This document shows, in pieces, positions 1 to 7,928 of a DNA stretch of 33,284 bases (the stretch's first letter is position 1; each line of letters opens with the position of its first letter). The notes beneath the pieces are model-generated. The model saw nothing but the letters and a program-made list of their open reading frames with translations, was not told the DNA's origin and did not search any database. A program made the translations under genes and the position numbers. Source of the DNA: JBBITW01 sp037440525 (GTDB taxonomy: Bacteria; Desulfobacterota; BSN033; UBA1163); contig JBBITW010000014.1 of NCBI GenBank assembly GCA_037440525.1, positions 1 to 33,284 on the forward strand, given 5' to 3'.

Positions 1-75
1 AATCGCATTCGAAGGGTTTGGAACCCTACCTCCCCAGTCTATAAGGCTCCTTTCTAATACTATTTCAAAGCTCTT
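1..75 (-). repeat. Partial copy A of the dispersed ~220-bp palindromic element
   Basis: The window opens inside a copy of the element found complete at 1617-1838, 19897-20119 and 25330-25553. The core (GCATTCGAAGGG, then CCCTACCTCCCCAGTC) matches the right arm of the full copies. The segment after it (AGTCTATAAG, then AATACTATTTCA and AGCTCT) matches the outer part of the left arm in reverse complement. The copy is therefore a hybrid of the two arms, or a reversed copy with an exchanged core. Its outer end is near position 75 and is degenerate. Strand is nominal. Confidence 0.75.
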
Positions 76-360
76 TTATATAAATCATCTGTGGATATTT
101 CTAATAAATAATTTATATTTTTCGTTAAAAATTGTATGTTTTAAATAAAATTATTTAAAAAAATATTAACCCATTTTGAAATATTTGTCATCTATGATTA
201 GGACATTTTATTATTAATGAAACCAAGGATACTGGATTCATGTATTAACAGAAAACCGTAGATCCCTTTTCCCCAATTAAAAACTTCGAGAATAATTTTT
301 AAAAGAATGAAAATCCTAATTTAATAAACCCAAAACATCTTTGGGAAATTCATAAAATGT
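76..360. other. AT-rich intergenic stretch with no recognised feature
   Basis: This lies between the partial repeat and the 3' end of the minus-strand amidohydrolase. It is very AT-rich with many A and T runs. I see no ORF with a ribosome binding site, no tRNA-like fold and no convincing terminator hairpin. Confidence 0.5.
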
Positions 361-1455
361 CTAATCCCGGATACTAAATATACGTTTGGGATTGTCTATA
401 CCAAATTTTTGAAAAAGTTTGATTGGTAGTAGGGAAAGAAACCTCCTCATAGGTTCAGCCCTTGTTGGCCCTATTCTTTCGCCTTGAGGGGGAACATAAA
501 AGTGATCGGTCCCTATGATAAAACGATCTGAAAACTCACCCATCAACTTGAGCCATTCTTCTTTCAATTGAAAACCTGAGTCTATTGGACAATTCTCTAA
601 CAGGCTGTCTCTTGGAGAGATCTTGAAACTCATGTATAGATTTGGATGCTTCCTTAATAATTCGGTGGTGAGGGATATAGTTCTGTGACCTGTATTGTCC
701 CAACCAATATGTGCCCAAATGATTTTAGCTCTCCGATTATGAGCTAATAGTCTCTCAAAGGCTTCAATATTTGGAGTTAACGTCTCAGGATTCTCCGGAA
801 AGCGTAATCTTTGCGGTATTATCATCTTTTCAGAAATAGCCTCCATATGAATATCAATCACAACACCATTGTCCGCTGCTATATCAGCAAGTAAGAGGAA
901 GAGGGGATGGTCAGGAGGAGCATTCTGATAATTATGCCTGGGGCCCAAACAGAGATGTTCTGCAGTCATCTCTCCAAAGCCAAGTGCACCTTTTGATAGA
1001 ATTTCTTTTGCCTTTTTTTCAAATCTATCCCTTAATGCTGGACTTGTTTTTTCCTCATAGACAGCTTTTTGGATCATGACATTTAATGTTCCACCACCAC
1101 CAAGAAATGAAAAACGATTGGAATATTTTCTTAAGGTTTTGATGAAATCAAAATTGTCTAAGTCATATTCATGGGGATGATTAAGAGGGAATGGTGGAGG
1201 CATGACGATCATTCTTCTAATACCCAATCTATCCATTTCTTTAATGGCAACTCGCGTAGCCCCCTCAAAATCAATTATAAATCCTGACGGAGAACGGAAG
1301 TGTCCATGAAGGTGATTATGAGCATCAATGTATCCAATCGCTCCATTTAAAATCTTTTCCTCTGCCATCAAGAGAGTTACTGGCAGAGTGATCACTATGA
1401 TAAAAAATAATCCAAATTTTAAAAGACAAAAAAAGACTGAAATTAAAATATTCAT
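361..1455 (-). CDS. Secreted amidohydrolase-family (Amidohydro_2-type) metal-dependent hydrolase
   Basis: This 364-residue protein has a hydrophobic N-terminal signal segment (residues ~4-30), probably cleaved near LLMAEE, so it is likely periplasmic or lipid-anchored. The mature part has TIM-barrel amidohydrolase hallmarks in order: DAHNHLHG (metal HxH) near residue 44, IDIHMEA, WAHIGWDNTGH and GTDHFYVP (the late metal Asp). The C-terminal NPKRIF resembles the usual closing 'N..R.F' of the PF04909 family. Relatives are hydrolases or decarboxylases of cyclic amides, lactones and aromatic acids; the substrate here is unknown. The start is well supported: AAAGGAGG lies 6-7 nt upstream of the ATG. 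The gene is alone, divergent from the oxidoreductase gene across a gap that holds repeat copy B. Confidence 0.85.
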   Translation of the reverse strand: MNILISVFFCLLKFGLFFIIVITLPVTLLMAEEKILNGAIGYIDAHNHLHGHFRSPSGFIIDFEGATRVAIKEMDRLGIRRMIVMPPPFPLNHPHEYDLDNFDFIKTLRKYSNRFSFLGGGGTLNVMIQKAVYEEKTSPALRDRFEKKAKEILSKGALGFGEMTAEHLCLGPRHNYQNAPPDHPLFLLLADIAADNGVVIDIHMEAISEKMIIPQRLRFPENPETLTPNIEAFERLLAHNRRAKIIWAHIGWDNTGHRTISLTTELLRKHPNLYMSFKISPRDSLLENCPIDSGFQLKEEWLKLMGEFSDRFIIGTDHFYVPPQGERIGPTRAEPMRRFLSLLPIKLFQKFGIDNPKRIFSIRD

Positions 1456-1616
1456 ACAAAACCTCCTTTATAATCAAGACGTATTCACACATATAGAGCT
1501 TATATCATCTCTATTTTTTTATTATCGGCAAATAAGATAAAAAAGTAAATATTTATCTCTAAATAAAACTTAAAATATTGTGGCAAGGAATTGAATTAAC
1601 CCCAATTTCTAAATAG

Positions 1617-1838
1617 GAGATTTCTGAAAAAGTATTAAAAACTATTCTTATGGACTGGGGAGGTGGGGTGGAGAAGCCTTCGAGCGGGTACCTTTAATAG
1701 TTTAGCACTATTGATTAATACCCTGAAAAAGCCTGATTTCTCTTAAAGAATTGTTAGCAATTTAACTTCTCAGTGCCCGCATTCGAAGGGTTTGGAACCC
1801 TACCTCCCCAGTCATTTCAGGACATTTTCAGAGACCTC
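1617..1838 (+). repeat. Full copy B (222 bp) of the dispersed palindromic element
   Basis: Ends are GAGATTTCTGAAAAAGT and ATTTTCAGAGACCTC, an imperfect terminal inverted repeat. Inside lies a second inverted repeat, GACTGGGGAGGTGGGG (from 1653) against CCCTACCTCCCCAGTC (to 1813), and a third, CCTTCGAGCGGG against CCCGCATTCGAAGG. Flanks are AATAG on the left and AATAT on the right, a near-duplication. It fills the middle of the 518-bp divergent gap 1456-1973. The rest of that gap shows only the strong ribosome binding site of the amidohydrolase. Confidence 0.9.
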
Positions 1839-1979
1839 AATATTTTAATTTGACATATCCCCATAAAAAATTATATTTAAATATACGAAAAGTCTTTAGA
1901 GATATCAGATAGTATTATCAAAGAAGCATAAGCATGGACCACTATTACCAAAAAGATTTAACTGATATGAGGGATGAAG

Positions 1980-4493
1980 ATGTTAAAACTTCTGATTGAC
2001 GGAATCGAGGTTTTGGTTGAAAAGGGAACCACTCTATTAGAGGCCTCAAGAAAGGCTGGAATCTATATCCCTACCCTATGCTCCCATCCTGATCTACCCA
2101 TAGCAAAGGGGATGAAACCAAATGAGTGGGTTTATCATAACGGAGAAAAGATTTTTAACGATTTTTCTGGAGGGTTATCTGAATTTGAAGGTTGTAAGCT
2201 ATGCCTGGTTGAGGTTGAAGGAATGAAAGATCTACAGCAAGCCTGTAGCACATTCTCTGAAAATGGCATGATTATACACACCAATACAGAATATGTGAAA
2301 AGGGCAAGACAGGATCACCTCGCCCTTCTATTAGTAAATCATCCACATGCATGCCTTACCTGTGCCCAGAGCAAGGGATGCAGTCGAACCCAATGCTCAG
2401 CCAATGTGCCAGAGCCTGAGAGGTGTTGCCCAAAGCTCAATCGCTGTGAGTTTCAGAGGCTTGTTGACTACATTGGTATCCGCGAGGATGTACCACGATA
2501 TATTCCGAAGGCAACCAAAGCTAAAAAAGAGGAAATCCTCTTTAAAAGAGATGATGATTTATGTGTAGGTTGCCTCAGGTGTGTAAGGGTTTGCAGAGAT
2601 TTGAGGGGAATCGAGGCAATTAATTTTATTATTAAAGATAATAAGATTCTGGTTGGAACTTTATCACCTTCACTCAAGGAATCAGGTTGTAAATTCTGCA
2701 CAGCCTGTGTAGAGGTTTGCCCTACAGGGGCTTTATTGGACAATATAGATTTTGTTGGAGATCGAGAGAAATATCTGGTCCCCTGTATTTATAGCTGTCC
2801 TCTTGAGATTGATATTCCCAATTTTATTAGATTGATCAGAGAGAACAGATCAAAAGAAGCAGCCCTGGCAATCCACGAGAAAACACCTTTTCCTAAAACA
2901 CTTGGAAACATCTGTTTTCATCCATGTGAAACTGCCTGTCGCAGGAAGGAATTGAACGAATCGATTTCTATCTGTTCCCTTCATCGTTTTGCCGCAGAGA
3001 GAGGCTCTGAAAATAGAAGGAATTTTATAGTGGAAAAGGCCCCTTCGGGGAAAAGTATCGCCATAATAGGGGCAGGGCCCTCAGGGCTTTCGGCAGCATA
3101 TTATCTTAGAAGATTTGGCCATGAGGTAACAATATTTGAGAAGGAGTCTGAACCTGGGGGAATGATGAGATATGCGATCCCTGAATATCGTCTGCCACGA
3201 TCAATATTGGAGGAGGAGATAAATGAGATTCTTGGATTAGGTGTTGAGCTCAAAACGAATACTTCTTTAGGGAATGAAATCACTATAAAAGGACTAAGAT
3301 CTAATGGGTTCGATGCCATACTCTTAGCCATCGGGACACAGCGAAGTAAAAGGATTAATCTCGAAGGTATAGAATCGATGGGTGTATTTTGGGGATTGGA
3401 TTTTTTAAGAGATATAAGATCGGGGATTAATCCTTCTTTAGGGGGGAGAGTAATTGTGATCGGAGGAGGTAATGTTGCCATTGACGTTGGCCTTTCGGCT
3501 CTTCGTTTAGGTGCAAGAGATGTAAGCCTCTTCTGCCTGGAGTCTCGTGAGGAGATGCCTGCTCATTCATGGGAAATTGAACAGGCCTTAGAAGAAGGAA
3601 TTAAAATCAATTGCTCCTGGGGCCCATCTCATATCTCTCAATCTAATGGTAGAGTAAAAGGAATAGAATTGATTAAATGTATATCTGTATTCGATAATGA
3701 AGGGCATTTCAAACCAAGTTTCGATCCATCGGAAAAGATATCTGTCGATGCTGATTTTGTCATATTCGCTATTGGCCAGGAAATAGATACCTCCTCTTTC
3801 GACAGTGACAGAGAACTCCTTCAAGTTCATGATTGGGTGAAGGTAGATCACTCTTATATGACTAAAATTTATGGAGTTTTTGCTTCGGGTGAAATGATTA
3901 AATCTCCTGGAACAGTAACCGAGGCCATCTCTTCAGGTATAAAGGCTGCAAAGGCCATCCATAGGTATTTAGGTGGAGAAGAGAAAGAGGAGAGGTTTGT
4001 AATTTATCCTAATCCACCACCAATGTTAGGAAGGGACGAAGGATTTTCAGAATTGAGAAGGGTTCAAAACATCTCCCTCCCATTGAAAGATAGGGCAGGA
4101 AACTTTAGACAGGTGGATTTAGGATTTAAAGAAGGGATGGCATTGGAAGAGGCAAAAAGATGTCTACAATGCGATCTGAGATTGCACATATCTTCAAACC
4201 CTTTTCCTCCTGAAAGATGGATGACATTTGATTTATCCAATATCCAGGGTCTTCCAGAAGAAGAAGGGGTATACCAACTCTTCAACGAAGAGGGGATGAT
4301 TATTTATATCAAGGGAACCCCAAATATTAGGAAAGAGCTTCTCGAACAACTGGAATCCCAGAAAAAGGCAAGCTATTTCATTTATGAAAATGCCCCCATG
4401 TATACCAAACGGGAAAGCGAGCTTCTACAGGAATTTCTTCAGAAATACGGTAAATTACCTGAGGCAAATGATGAATTAGAAGACTTATTCTAA
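1980..4493 (+). CDS. Multi-domain Fe-S flavoprotein: Fer2 + NuoG-like + GltD-like NAD(P)H oxidoreductase with GIY-YIG-like tail
   Basis: This is a soluble electron-transfer protein joining NAD(P)H/FAD chemistry to many Fe-S clusters. Domains in order, numbered from ATG 1980: 2Fe-2S ferredoxin (C34, C72, C75, C89, with an unusually long first spacing); NuoG-like His/Cys cluster (HPHACLTC at ~121-128, then C134 and C139); two 4Fe-4S motifs (CVGCLRCVRVC at 195-205, CKFCTACVEVC at 237-247); the Fer4_20 segment of GltD/dihydropyrimidine dehydrogenase (~269-343); FAD site IIGAGPSG (~362-369); NAD(P)H site VIGGGNVAID (~493); and second FAD loop FASGEMIKSPGTVTEAI. The last ~75 residues (GVYQLF, IYIKG, ESELLQEF, LPEANDELEDLF) resemble a GIY-YIG fold. 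ATG 1980 is preferred over 1974 because GAGGG (1969-1973) abuts 1974. The electron partner is unknown; a radical SAM gene follows 67 bp later. Confidence 0.88.
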   Translation: MLKLLIDGIEVLVEKGTTLLEASRKAGIYIPTLCSHPDLPIAKGMKPNEWVYHNGEKIFNDFSGGLSEFEGCKLCLVEVEGMKDLQQACSTFSENGMIIHTNTEYVKRARQDHLALLLVNHPHACLTCAQSKGCSRTQCSANVPEPERCCPKLNRCEFQRLVDYIGIREDVPRYIPKATKAKKEEILFKRDDDLCVGCLRCVRVCRDLRGIEAINFIIKDNKILVGTLSPSLKESGCKFCTACVEVCPTGALLDNIDFVGDREKYLVPCIYSCPLEIDIPNFIRLIRENRSKEAALAIHEKTPFPKTLGNICFHPCETACRRKELNESISICSLHRFAAERGSENRRNFIVEKAPSGKSIAIIGAGPSGLSAAYYLRRFGHEVTIFEKESEPGGMMRYAIPEYRLPRSILEEEINEILGLGVELKTNTSLGNEITIKGLRSNGFDAILLAIGTQRSKRINLEGIESMGVFWGLDFLRDIRSGINPSLGGRVIVIGGGNVAIDVGLSALRLGARDVSLFCLESREEMPAHSWEIEQALEEGIKINCSWGPSHISQSNGRVKGIELIKCISVFDNEGHFKPSFDPSEKISVDADFVIFAIGQEIDTSSFDSDRELLQVHDWVKVDHSYMTKIYGVFASGEMIKSPGTVTEAISSGIKAAKAIHRYLGGEEKEERFVIYPNPPPMLGRDEGFSELRRVQNISLPLKDRAGNFRQVDLGFKEGMALEEAKRCLQCDLRLHISSNPFPPERWMTFDLSNIQGLPEEEGVYQLFNEEGMIIYIKGTPNIRKELLEQLESQKKASYFIYENAPMYTKRESELLQEFLQKYGKLPEANDELEDLF

Positions 4494-4560
4494 GTTATTT
4501 AAAGGGTATATCTTAAATAAATGAAAGTTTAATAAATCTTTTAATCATTAACCGCTCTCG

Positions 4561-5571
4561 ATGAAAGAACAATTCCATATTCAGTGGCATATTACCAATC
4601 TCTGTAATCTTCGATGTAAACATTGTTATCAGGATGACTTTTCAAAAGATAAAGATCTTGATCTGGAAGGGCTTAAAAAGATCTCTAAAAATATCTTTGA
4701 AACTCTTGAGCAATGGGGAAAAACCCTGTGCATCAATCTTACAGGTGGAGAACCACTTCTTAAAAAAGAATTAATTCCCCTTCTGGGGTATCTCGATCAA
4801 AGTATGATTCTTGATGAGATCGGGATCATTACCAATGGCCTCTTAATAGATCAAGAACTTATAGATAAGCTCTCTTCCTTTAAGAAATTAAGGAGAATAA
4901 AAATCTCTCTCGAGGGGTCTAATGCTGAGTTAAACGATTCAATTCGTTCTGGGGAAACTTTTAATAAAGTAATTCAGAATATTTCATTGATCCAAAAGAC
5001 AGGAAGGTTTGAAATCATTCTGATGTTTACAGCTATGAAAAGAAACCTCAAAGACATCTTCTCATTTATTCAACTATCTAAAAAACTTGGTATAGATGGA
5101 TTGATCATTGAAAGATTCATTCCCCTTGGAAGGGGAAAGGGGATAATGAAGGAGTTAATAAATGGTGAAGAATGGAATGAATTGATTAATATACTCTCAG
5201 ACCTTTTTTCAATCGAGCAAGAAGACCTTTTCCCTCCTTATCAGGCCTTCCAAATCATTTTCTCCAATGAGGAACCAGAATTATTAGGGGCTCCGTGTAT
5301 CATTGGAAAAGATGGTATATGTATTATGCCAGATGGGGATATTTACCCTTGCAGGAGGTTTCCAATCTCAATAGGAAACCTCTTTAATGACTCATTAAAA
5401 ACAGTATGGGAGAGATCAGAAATCCTTAAAAAGTTGAGAGAGAAAGAGAATCTAAAGGGACGATGTGGAGTATGTGATTTCAAAGAATGTAGAGGCTGTC
5501 GTAGTTTAGCCTTCTACCAAACAGGAGACTTTCTTGCTGAAGATCCACATTGCTATTACAAATTTCAATAG
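4561..5571 (+). CDS. Radical SAM/SPASM domain protein
   Basis: The 336-residue protein carries the radical SAM cluster motif CNLRCKHC (C15, C19, C22), which binds the 4Fe-4S used to cleave S-adenosylmethionine. LTGGEPLL (the 'GGE' motif) follows near residue 60. The C-terminal third is a Cys-rich SPASM region: PC near 250, IYPCRRF, then CGVCDFKECRGCRSLAF and DPHC close to the end, enough for auxiliary Fe-S clusters. Such enzymes modify peptides or mature cofactors (the AhbD/NirJ, PqqE and anaerobic sulfatase maturase families). No precursor peptide gene is visible nearby. It follows the Fe-S oxidoreductase on the same strand, which could supply electrons (inference). No clear ribosome binding site precedes the ATG, so the start is less certain. 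Confidence 0.85.
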   Translation: MKEQFHIQWHITNLCNLRCKHCYQDDFSKDKDLDLEGLKKISKNIFETLEQWGKTLCINLTGGEPLLKKELIPLLGYLDQSMILDEIGIITNGLLIDQELIDKLSSFKKLRRIKISLEGSNAELNDSIRSGETFNKVIQNISLIQKTGRFEIILMFTAMKRNLKDIFSFIQLSKKLGIDGLIIERFIPLGRGKGIMKELINGEEWNELINILSDLFSIEQEDLFPPYQAFQIIFSNEEPELLGAPCIIGKDGICIMPDGDIYPCRRFPISIGNLFNDSLKTVWERSEILKKLREKENLKGRCGVCDFKECRGCRSLAFYQTGDFLAEDPHCYYKFQ

Positions 5572-5744
5572 AAACACATCTAAAATAAGTGATGGGTTAC
5601 TAAAAAACTTTGTTTAAATTCCTCATTTATGCTAATATTTTTTAGGTAATTATAGGATGTAGTATGTGTAATAGAAATATTTTAAAAAGAATTGAGGTGA
5701 CCAAGAAAACTTATTTCAATTAAGCACTCACCAGGGGACGATAA

Positions 5745-7265
5745 ATGAAGGTTGAGAAGCTTTGGGGCACACGATTTGAAGAATTGCCGCCCAAAGAGGT
5801 GATAGATTTTCTTTCAGGAAGGGATGTAAAGGGGATTCCCCCCGCTGATGAATTTCTTATACCCTATGATATATGGGGTAGTCGTGCCCATGTGATAATG
5901 CTTTGCCGTCAAGGAATTCTCTCTAAGAACGATTCTAAGAAGATTTTGAATGGATTGAGAGAACTCGAAGAACTTTATGAGAAAGGAAGTTTTCGGTTAA
6001 AACCTTCCCGAGAGGATGTCCATTCCAATGTTGAGGGCTTCCTGATTGAAAGATTAGGAATAGAATATGGAGGAAAGATTCATACAGGAAGAAGCAGAAA
6101 TGACCAGATAGTCCTTGATATGCGTCTTTATCTCCGTGAGAAGGTATTGGGATTTCTGGAGGGATTGAATGAGCTGATTGCCTCCTTGTTGAAGAAGGCA
6201 AAAGTGCATAAATATACTATCATGCCTGGATATACCCACCACCAGCATGCCACAGGCACAACATTTGGTCACCTCCTCCTCTCTTTTGCTGAGGCCTTTA
6301 ACAGGGATATCAAGAGATTTATCAACTGGTATGATCTCTTTAACAAGAATCCCCTTGGAGCTGCAGCCGGCTACGGAACCTCCTTTAATCTGGACAGAAT
6401 GCTCACATCGAAACTTTTAGGATTTGATGGCCCTACTGAAAATGTTACAGACCATCTAACCCAGAGATGGGAACCTGAAGCAGAACTTGCCTATGCAGTA
6501 GCAATTATGATGGATCATCTCTCCACTGTTGCACAAACTCTTATCCTCCTCTCTACAAATGAATTTGGGATGATTCGCCTCGACGATAAGCATTGCAGTG
6601 GGAGTTCTATAATGCCTCAGAAAAGAAATCCATGCTCCCTTGAGGTCATTAAGGCAAAAACCTCTTTTAGCCATGGAGTTTTGATAAGCCTTCTCTCCAT
6701 AGGGAAATCCCTTTTTATGGGATATAATCGAGATACTCAATGGACAAAGTACTGGATTATGGATCTTATTGAAGAGACGAGGCCTGCAATATCTATTATG
6801 AGCGAGGTGATAAGGCTTCTTGAGGTCAATAGGGAGAGAATGTTCAAACAGGCAGAAAAGGGGTTTTCCGGAGCCACGACTTTAATGGAATGGATTGTCC
6901 GTTCATATGGAATTCCCCTGAGGAAAGCGAAGATGTTAATTGAGAAGGCAGTGAAATATTCAGAGAGAGAAGGAAAAGAGGAGGTTTCATATCAGAGTTT
7001 AAGGAGGGCGCTAAAAGAGCTGAAAATAAATATTTCAATAAATGAGAGGGAGGTGAAGGAATTCCAGAGACCAGAAAAAATCCTTTATGAACTTCCTTCC
7101 ATCGGAACATCTTCTGATAAAAGAATGGAAGAGAATTTCTTATCCTTAAGGGAAAGATTGAAATCTTACAGTGAATGGTTAATTAAAAAAAGGGGTAATA
7201 TAGAAAGGGCAAAGTCACTTCTATCAAAGATGGAAAAGAGATTGGGAGCTCTGAAAAAGTCCTGA
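5745..7265 (+). CDS. argH: Argininosuccinate lyase family protein (variant, 506 residues)
   Basis: This is a fumarase/aspartase-superfamily lyase. ArgH splits argininosuccinate into arginine and fumarate. Visible signatures are HTGRSRNDQ (113-121), GYTHHQHATGTTFGH (162-176, where typical ArgH has THLQRAQP) and the mobile catalytic loop GSSIMPQKRNP (286-296). It is longer than the usual ~460 residues, with a charged C-terminal extension. AGGGGA lies 7 nt before the ATG. No other arginine genes are near, so function rests on homology, and the changed residues after the catalytic His leave another lyase substrate possible. The last six residues (GALKKS) and the stop codon lie inside repeat copy C, so the 3' end was remodelled by insertion. 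Confidence 0.8.
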   Translation: MKVEKLWGTRFEELPPKEVIDFLSGRDVKGIPPADEFLIPYDIWGSRAHVIMLCRQGILSKNDSKKILNGLRELEELYEKGSFRLKPSREDVHSNVEGFLIERLGIEYGGKIHTGRSRNDQIVLDMRLYLREKVLGFLEGLNELIASLLKKAKVHKYTIMPGYTHHQHATGTTFGHLLLSFAEAFNRDIKRFINWYDLFNKNPLGAAAGYGTSFNLDRMLTSKLLGFDGPTENVTDHLTQRWEPEAELAYAVAIMMDHLSTVAQTLILLSTNEFGMIRLDDKHCSGSSIMPQKRNPCSLEVIKAKTSFSHGVLISLLSIGKSLFMGYNRDTQWTKYWIMDLIEETRPAISIMSEVIRLLEVNRERMFKQAEKGFSGATTLMEWIVRSYGIPLRKAKMLIEKAVKYSEREGKEEVSYQSLRRALKELKINISINEREVKEFQRPEKILYELPSIGTSSDKRMEENFLSLRERLKSYSEWLIKKRGNIERAKSLLSKMEKRLGALKKS

Positions 7266-7361
7266 ATTGACTGGGGAGGTAGGGTTCCAAACCCTTCGAA
7301 TGCATTCCCACCCCACCTCCCCAGTTTATAATACTCATTTATATTCTTTTTCAGAGGTCTC
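7244..7361 (-). repeat. Internally deleted copy C (118 bp) of the dispersed palindromic element, inverted
   Basis: This copy lies opposite to B, D and E. It begins with the reversed right arm (CTCTGAAAAAGTCCTGAATTGA, then CTGGGGAGGTAGGG) and ends with the reversed left arm (CCCACCCCACCTCCCCAG, then CTTTTTCAGAGGTCTC). About 105 bp of the middle is missing. It is flanked by AGATT direct repeats (7239-7243 and 7362-7366; AGATTGG is shared if the boundary is moved 2 bp). The left end lies within the argH reading frame. Confidence 0.88.
7270..7328 (+). terminator. Strong hairpin just after argH, probable terminator made from repeat copy C
   Basis: ACTGGGGAGGT (7270-7280) is perfectly complementary to ACCTCCCCAGT (7315-7325), with further G-C pairing inside, and is followed by TTATAAT. 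The stem starts 5 nt after the argH stop. Its position and strength suit transcription termination, although the T-run is short, so this is an inference. Confidence 0.5.
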
Positions 7362-7427
7362 AGATTGGTGGGTTGACAATCTTTTGATATTGGTTAAAGG
7401 GAAACATTAAATTTAGAGGAGGTAGAT

Positions 7428-7916
7428 ATGGGTAAGATAGAAGGAACCATAAGGTCTGAAATTGTCCGTCTGGCAAAGAGAGAGGTTCGAAAGATTGCCT
7501 TTCCCCTTGGTCGAGAAATCAGATCATTGAAGTCTTTGGTCTCTCAGATGAGAAAGGCGTTTTCGGAAATCGAAAGGTTCGTAGCACTTCAAAAAAAGGA
7601 GTTGGAAAAAAGGGAGATACCATTGAAGGCCTCTCCAGAAGAGGTGAAGTTATCCCGTTTCTCTCCTCGTTTGATCCGAAGCCTCCGAAAAAGATTGAAG
7701 ATAACCCAGAGAGAATTGGCCTTACTTACTGGGGTAACTGTTGGAGCAATCCACCAATGGGAATCAGGTATATTCAAACCGAGGAAAGAGCATAAATCCA
7801 TGATGGTTGCCCTTCGGAAGCTCGGTCGACGGGAGGTCCGAAGACTCCTTGAAGAGAGAAAAGCTAAGGTTAAAGAGAAGAAAAAACAAAGTAGAGTCAA
7901 AAGCCCTAAGAGATAG
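7428..7916 (+). CDS. XRE-type helix-turn-helix DNA-binding protein with basic tail
   Basis: The 162-residue protein has three parts. Residues ~1-60 form a charged, predicted helical segment (possible coiled coil, RSEIVRLAKREVRK). Residues ~80-125 form a Cro/XRE helix-turn-helix (LRKRLKITQRELALLTGVTV, then GAIHQWESG). The tail is extremely Lys/Arg-rich (residues 134-162), suggesting non-specific DNA contact. The start is well set by AGAGGAGG (7415-7422) 5 nt before the ATG. It lies between repeat copy C and the membrane protease gene, 12 nt before the latter, so the two may be co-transcribed. Its targets are unknown, and no toxin partner is adjacent. Confidence 0.8.
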   Translation: MGKIEGTIRSEIVRLAKREVRKIAFPLGREIRSLKSLVSQMRKAFSEIERFVALQKKELEKREIPLKASPEEVKLSRFSPRLIRSLRKRLKITQRELALLTGVTVGAIHQWESGIFKPRKEHKSMMVALRKLGRREVRRLLEERKAKVKEKKKQSRVKSPKR

Positions 7917-7928
7917 ATTTCTTTTCCT

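Noticed and set aside
7268..7300. tRNA T-arm-like sequence (GGGTTCCAAACCC) in the repeats
   Set aside because: It is part of the element's palindrome; no anticodon arm or acceptor stem fits around it.
7373..7401. TTGACA as a promoter for the XRE-type gene
   Set aside because: No acceptable -10 box at 15-18 bp spacing; only AAAGGG/TAAAGG are found.
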